Positions 60,413 to 64,000 of a stretch of DNA of 64,000 nucleotides are shown here, piece after piece. Numbering within the stretch: the stretch's first letter is position 1; the number at the start of each line of letters is the position of its first letter. Below the pieces are notes generated by a model that had not been told where the DNA came from, searched no databases, and worked only from the letters and a program-made list of their open reading frames with translations. The position numbers were made by a program, and so were the translations under genes. Source of the stretch: Odiellus spinosus (taxonomy: Eukaryota; Arthropoda; Arachnida; Opiliones; Phalangiidae); NCBI GenBank assembly GCA_963920705.1, contig OY987226.1, positions 23,631,636 through 23,695,635 on the forward strand, read 5' to 3'.

Positions 60413-61192
60413 AAAGGAATTTTTTCATAAAAATTGAAGTGAAAGAGCCATAAGTCAGAGTGATATATCTGCTAACTATTCAGCAGTGTTGGTAAAGCGG
60501 TGATAATAGCTGCCTTCCAAGCAGTTGACCCGGGTTCGACTCCCGGCCATTGCATAAGGATTTTTTTTAATAAAAATTGAAGTGAAAGTGCCAACAGTTA
60601 GGGTGACATATCATCTATTTATCGAGCAATGGTGGTATAGCGGTGAGAAAGCTGCCTTCCAAGCAGTTGACCCGGGTTCGGCTCCCGGCCATTACATAAG
60701 GATTTTTTTTAATAAAAAGTGAAAGTGCCATCAGTTAGGGTGACATATCATCTAATTGTCGAGCAATGGTGGTATAGCGATGAGAATAGCTGCCTTCAAA
60801 GCAGTTGACCCGGGTTCGACTACCGGGCATTGTAAAAGGATTTTTTTTTAATAAAAATTGAAGTGAAAGTGCCAAAAGTTAGGGTGACATATCATCTATT
60901 CATCGAGCAATGGTGGTACAGCGGTGAGAAAAGCTGCGTTCAAAGCAGTTGACCCGGGTTCGACTCCCGGCCATTGCATAAGGAATTTTTTAAATAAAAA
61001 TTGAAGTGAAAGTGCCATCAGTTAGGGTGACATATAATCTAATTGTTGAGCAATGGTGGTATAGCGGTGAGAATAGCTGCCTTCCAAGCAGTTGACCCGG
61101 GTTCGATTTCCGGGCATTGCGAAAGGTTTATTTTTAATAAAAATTGAAGTGAAAGTGCCAACAGTTAGGGTGACATATCATCTATTCATCGA

Positions 61193-61264
61193 GCAATGGT
61201 GGTATAGCGGTGAGAATAGCTGCCTTCAAAGCAGTTGACCCGGGTTCGACTCCCGGCCATTGCA
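61193..61264 (+). tRNA. tRNA-Gly-like with anticodon UCA, otherwise consensus
   Basis: Duplicate of 50754 at offset 10439, identical by eye. It shows that the single-base anticodon variant has been copied without further decay. Confidence 0.9.
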
Positions 61265-62027
61265 ATAGGAATTTTTTAATCAAAATAGAAGTGAAAGTGC
61301 CAACATTTAGGGTGACATATCATCTAATCATCGAGCAATGGTGATATAGCGGTGAGAATAGCTGCCTTCAAAGCAGTTGACCCGGGTTCGACTCCCGGCC
61401 ATTGCAAATGCATTTTTTTTTAATAAAAATAGGGTGACATATCATCTAATAATCGAGCAATGGTGGTATAGCGGTGAGAATAGCTGCCTTCCAAGCAGTT
61501 GACCCGGGTTCGACTCCCGGCCATTGCAAAGGCAATTCTTTTTAATAAAAATTGAAGTGAAAGTGCCAACAGTTAGGGTGATATATCGGGCAATTATTCA
61601 GCAATGGTGGTATAGCGGTGAGAATAGCTGCCTTCCAAGCAGTTGACCCGGGTTCGACTCCCGGCCATTGCTAAAGGATTTTTTTAATAAAAATTGAAGT
61701 GAAAGTGCCAACAGTTAGGGTGACATATTATCTAATAATCGAGCAATGGTGGTATAGCGGTGAGAATAGCTGCCTTCCAAGCAGTTGACCCGGGTTCGAC
61801 TCCCGGCCATTGAAAAAGCAATTTTTTTAATAAAAATTGAAGTGAAAGTGCCATCAGTTAGGGTGAAATATCATCTAATTATCGAGCAATGGTGGTATAG
61901 CGGTGAGAATAGATGCCTTCCAAGCAGTTGACCGGGTTCGACTCCCGGCCGTTGCAAAAGGATTTTTTTTAATAAAAATTGAAGTGAAAGTGCCTACAGT
62001 TAGGGTGATATATCGGGCAATTATTCA

Positions 62028-62099
62028 GCAATGGTGGTATAGCGGTGAGAATAGCTGCCTTCCAAGCAGTTGACCCGGGTTCGACTCCCGGCCATTGCA
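62028..62099 (+). tRNA. tRNA-Gly (UCC), majority type
   Basis: Full consensus over 72 nt with a run of eight T at 62107-62114. Spacer of the ATTCA type upstream, showing that both spacer families accompany intact genes. Confidence 0.96.
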
Positions 62100-62171
62100 A
62101 AAGCAATTTTTTTTAATAAAAATTGAAGTGAAAATGCCAACAGTTAGGGTGATATATCGGGCAATTATTCA

Positions 62172-63914
62172 GCAATGGTGGTATAGCGGTGAGAATAGCT
62201 GCCTTCCAAGCAGTTGACCCGGGTTCGACTCCCGGCCCTTGCAAAAGGATTTTTTTAATAAAAATTGAAGTGAAAGTGCCAACAGTTAGGGTGACATATC
62301 ATCTAATTGTTGAGCAATGGTGGTATAGCGGTGAGAATAGCTGCCTTCCAAGCAGTTGACCCGGGTTCGACTACCGGGCATTGCAAAAGGATTATTTTTA
62401 ATAAAAATTGAAGTGAAAGTGCCAACAGTTAAGGTGACATATCATCTAATCATCGAGCAATGGTGATATAGCGGTGAGAATAGCTGCCTTCAAAGCAGTT
62501 GACCCGGGTTCGACTCCCGCCCATTGCAAATGCATTTTTTTTTAATAAAAATAGGGTGACATATCATCTAATAATCGAGCAATGGTGGTATAGCGGTGAG
62601 AATAGCTGCCTTCCAAGCAGTTGACCCGGGTTCGACTCCCGGCCATTGCAAAAGCAATTTTTTTTAATAAAAATTGAAGTGAAAGTGCCAACAGTTAGGG
62701 TGATATATCGGGAAATTAATCAGCAATGGTGGTATAGCGGTGAGAATAGCTGCCTTCCAAGCAGTTGACCCGGGTTCGACTCCCGGCCATTGCAAAATGA
62801 TTTTTTTTAATAAAAATTGAAGTGAAAGTGCCATCAGTTTGGGTGAAATATCATCTAATTATCGAGCAATGGTGGTATAGCGGTGAGAATAGATGCCTTC
62901 CAAACAGTTGACCGGGTTCGACTCCCGGCCGTTGCAAAAGGATTTTTTTTAATAAAAATTGAAGTGAAAGTGCCTACAGTTAGGGTGATATATCGGGCAA
63001 TTATTCAGCAATGGTGGTATAGCGGTGAGAATAGCTGCCTTCCAAGCAGTTGACCCGGGTTCGACTCCCGGCCATTGCATAAGCAATTTTTTTAATAAAA
63101 ATTGAAGTGAAAATGCCAACAGTTAGGGTGATATATCGGGCAATTATTCAGCAATGGTGGTATAGCGGTGAGAATAGCTGCCTTCCAAGCAGTTGACCCG
63201 GGTTCGACTCCCGGCCATTGCAAAAGGATTTTTTTAATAAAAATTGAAGTGAAAGTGCCAACAGTTAGGGTGACATATCATCTAACTGTTGAGCAATGGT
63301 GGTATAGCGGTGAGAATAGCTGCCTTCCAAGCAGTTGACCCGGGTTCGACTACCGGGCATTGCAAAAGGGTTATATTTAATAAAAATTGAAGTGAAAGTG
63401 CCAGCAGTTAGGGTGACATATCATCTAATCATCGAGCAATGGATGTATAGCGGTGAGAATAGCTGCCTTCAAGGCAGTTGACCCGGGTTCGACTCCCGGC
63501 CATTGCAATAGGAATTTTTTAATCAAAATTGAAGTGAAAGTGCCAACATTTAGGGTGACATATCATCTAATCATCGAGCAATGGTGATATAGCGGTGAGA
63601 ATAGCTGCCTTCAAAGTTCCTGACCCGGGTTCGACTCCCGCCCATTGCAAATGCATTTTTTTTTAATAAAAATAGGGTGACATATCATCTAATAATCGAG
63701 CAATGGTGGTATAGCGGTGAGAATAGCTGCCTTCCAAGCAGTTGACCCGGGTTCGACTCCCGGCCATTGCAAAGGCAATTTTTTTAATAAAAATTGAAGT
63801 GAAAGTGCCAACAGTTAGGGTGATATATCGGGCAATTATTCAGCAATGGTGGTATAGCGGTGAGAATAGCTGCCTTCCAAGCAGTTGACCCGGGTTCGAC
63901 TCCCGGCCATTGCA
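62172..63914 (+). repeat. tRNA block 2g, 13 gene copies
   Basis: Gene starts: 62172, 62314, 62457, 62579, 62723, 62866, 63008, 63151, 63293, 63436, 63578, 63700, 63843. Genes 62172-62866 resemble 63008 onwards with a period of about 840-980 bp. Most copies here have an intact majority sequence. Confidence 0.92.
63843..63914 (+). tRNA. tRNA-Gly (UCC), last complete copy in the window
   Basis: Full consensus gene followed by AAAGGATTTTTTT. The array clearly continues, since another gene begins at 63985. Confidence 0.96.
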
Positions 63915-63984
63915 AAAGGATTTTTTTAATAAAAATTGAAGTGAAAGTGCCAACAGTTAGGGTGACATATCAACTAATAATCGA

Positions 63985-64000
63985 GCAATGGTGGTATAGC
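63985..64000 (+). tRNA. tRNA-Gly, cut by the window edge
   Basis: First 16 bases of a further copy (GCAATGGTGGTATAGC) with standard upstream spacer. Confidence 0.85.

Larger units (their letters stand above)
58653..62099 (+). repeat. tRNA block 2f, 25 gene copies
   Basis: Gene starts: 58653, 58794, 58937, 59079, 59223, 59364, 59507, 59650, 59792, 59913, 60056, 60198, 60341, 60483, 60626, 60763, 60907, 61050, 61193, 61335, 61457, 61601, 61743, 61886, 62028. Every gene matches one in 48214-51589 at offset 10439. Differences are rare, for example the D-arm TATGGCGG at 58937. Confidence 0.93.
28280..64000 (+). repeat. tRNA-Gly tandem array 2 (253 full copies, continuing off the right edge)
   Basis: Same unit and orientation as array 1. 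A 43-gene block of 6054 bp is the main higher-order repeat and its copies are nearly identical over kilobases. Unit length is about 141 bp, with a shorter 121-122-bp variant before genes such as 35836, 51018, 61457, 62579 and 63700, where the spacer lacks the GAAGTGAAAGTGCC segment. Confidence 0.97.

Noticed and set aside
2565..64000. SINE family
   Set aside because: Units are strictly tandem and same-strand, with a T-run directly after the tRNA and no A-rich tail or target duplications. A dispersed tRNA-derived SINE would not look like this.
2565..64000. CRISPR array or phage tRNA cluster
   Set aside because: The repeat is a folded tRNA of animal type and the spacers are conserved, not unique. 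The neighbouring elements are eukaryotic retrotransposon and MITE-like DNA.
2565..64000. Telomeric repeat signal from TTAGGG in each spacer
   Set aside because: It occurs once per 142-bp unit and is never tandem.

Overview
The window is eukaryotic nuclear DNA and is dominated by a very large head-to-tail array of tRNA-Gly genes. By eye I place 112 full-length copies between 2621 and 18461 and 253 between 28351 and 63914. Partial copies lie at 18533-18568, 28262-28279 and the right edge. All copies are on the + strand. Each unit is about 142 bp: a 72-nt tRNA-like gene (anticodon loop CTTCCAA, anticodon UCC in the majority), a T-run a few bases downstream, and a conserved spacer of about 70 bp. 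The organism is a metazoan, most plausibly an arthropod. Support comes from a Tx1/L1-like non-LTR retrotransposon, MITE-like elements, one AGGTTAGGTTAG stretch and AT-rich spacers. I cannot name a species.

Layout. Positions 1-991 hold a 100-bp satellite of ten copies. Positions 1061-2564 hold a 1.5-kb element with ~335-bp terminal inverted repeats that abuts the array. Positions 2565-18568 are tRNA array 1. Positions 18569-28261 are a non-LTR retrotransposon inserted inside a tRNA gene, exactly after the third anticodon base. It carries a broken ORF1 with two CCHC knuckles and an ORF2 with endonuclease and partial RT, and ORF2 is itself split by a 6.5-kb complex of inverted-repeat DNA elements at 19899-26428. 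Positions 28262-64000 are tRNA array 2.

The arrays have grown by duplication of multi-gene blocks. In array 1 block offsets of about 848, 996, 1141, 1562, 1711 and 2415 bp are visible. In array 2 a 43-gene, 6054-bp block is repeated almost without change, with further offsets of 1529, 1834, 7187, 7583 and 10439 bp.

The most interesting signal is in the anticodon loop. Dozens of copies carry a changed anticodon in an otherwise nearly intact gene: GCC (6), ACC (4), UCA (23, which would read the UGA stop), UAC (9), UCG (5), UUC (4), UGC (3), CUC (2), and UAA, UCU and UAU (1 each). Some copies differ from the majority sequence only at this point. The array therefore resembles a reservoir of anticodon variants, whether neutral decay or functional, that is being copied by segmental duplication. 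The many short open reading frames in the arrays are translations of tRNA plus spacer and are not genes.
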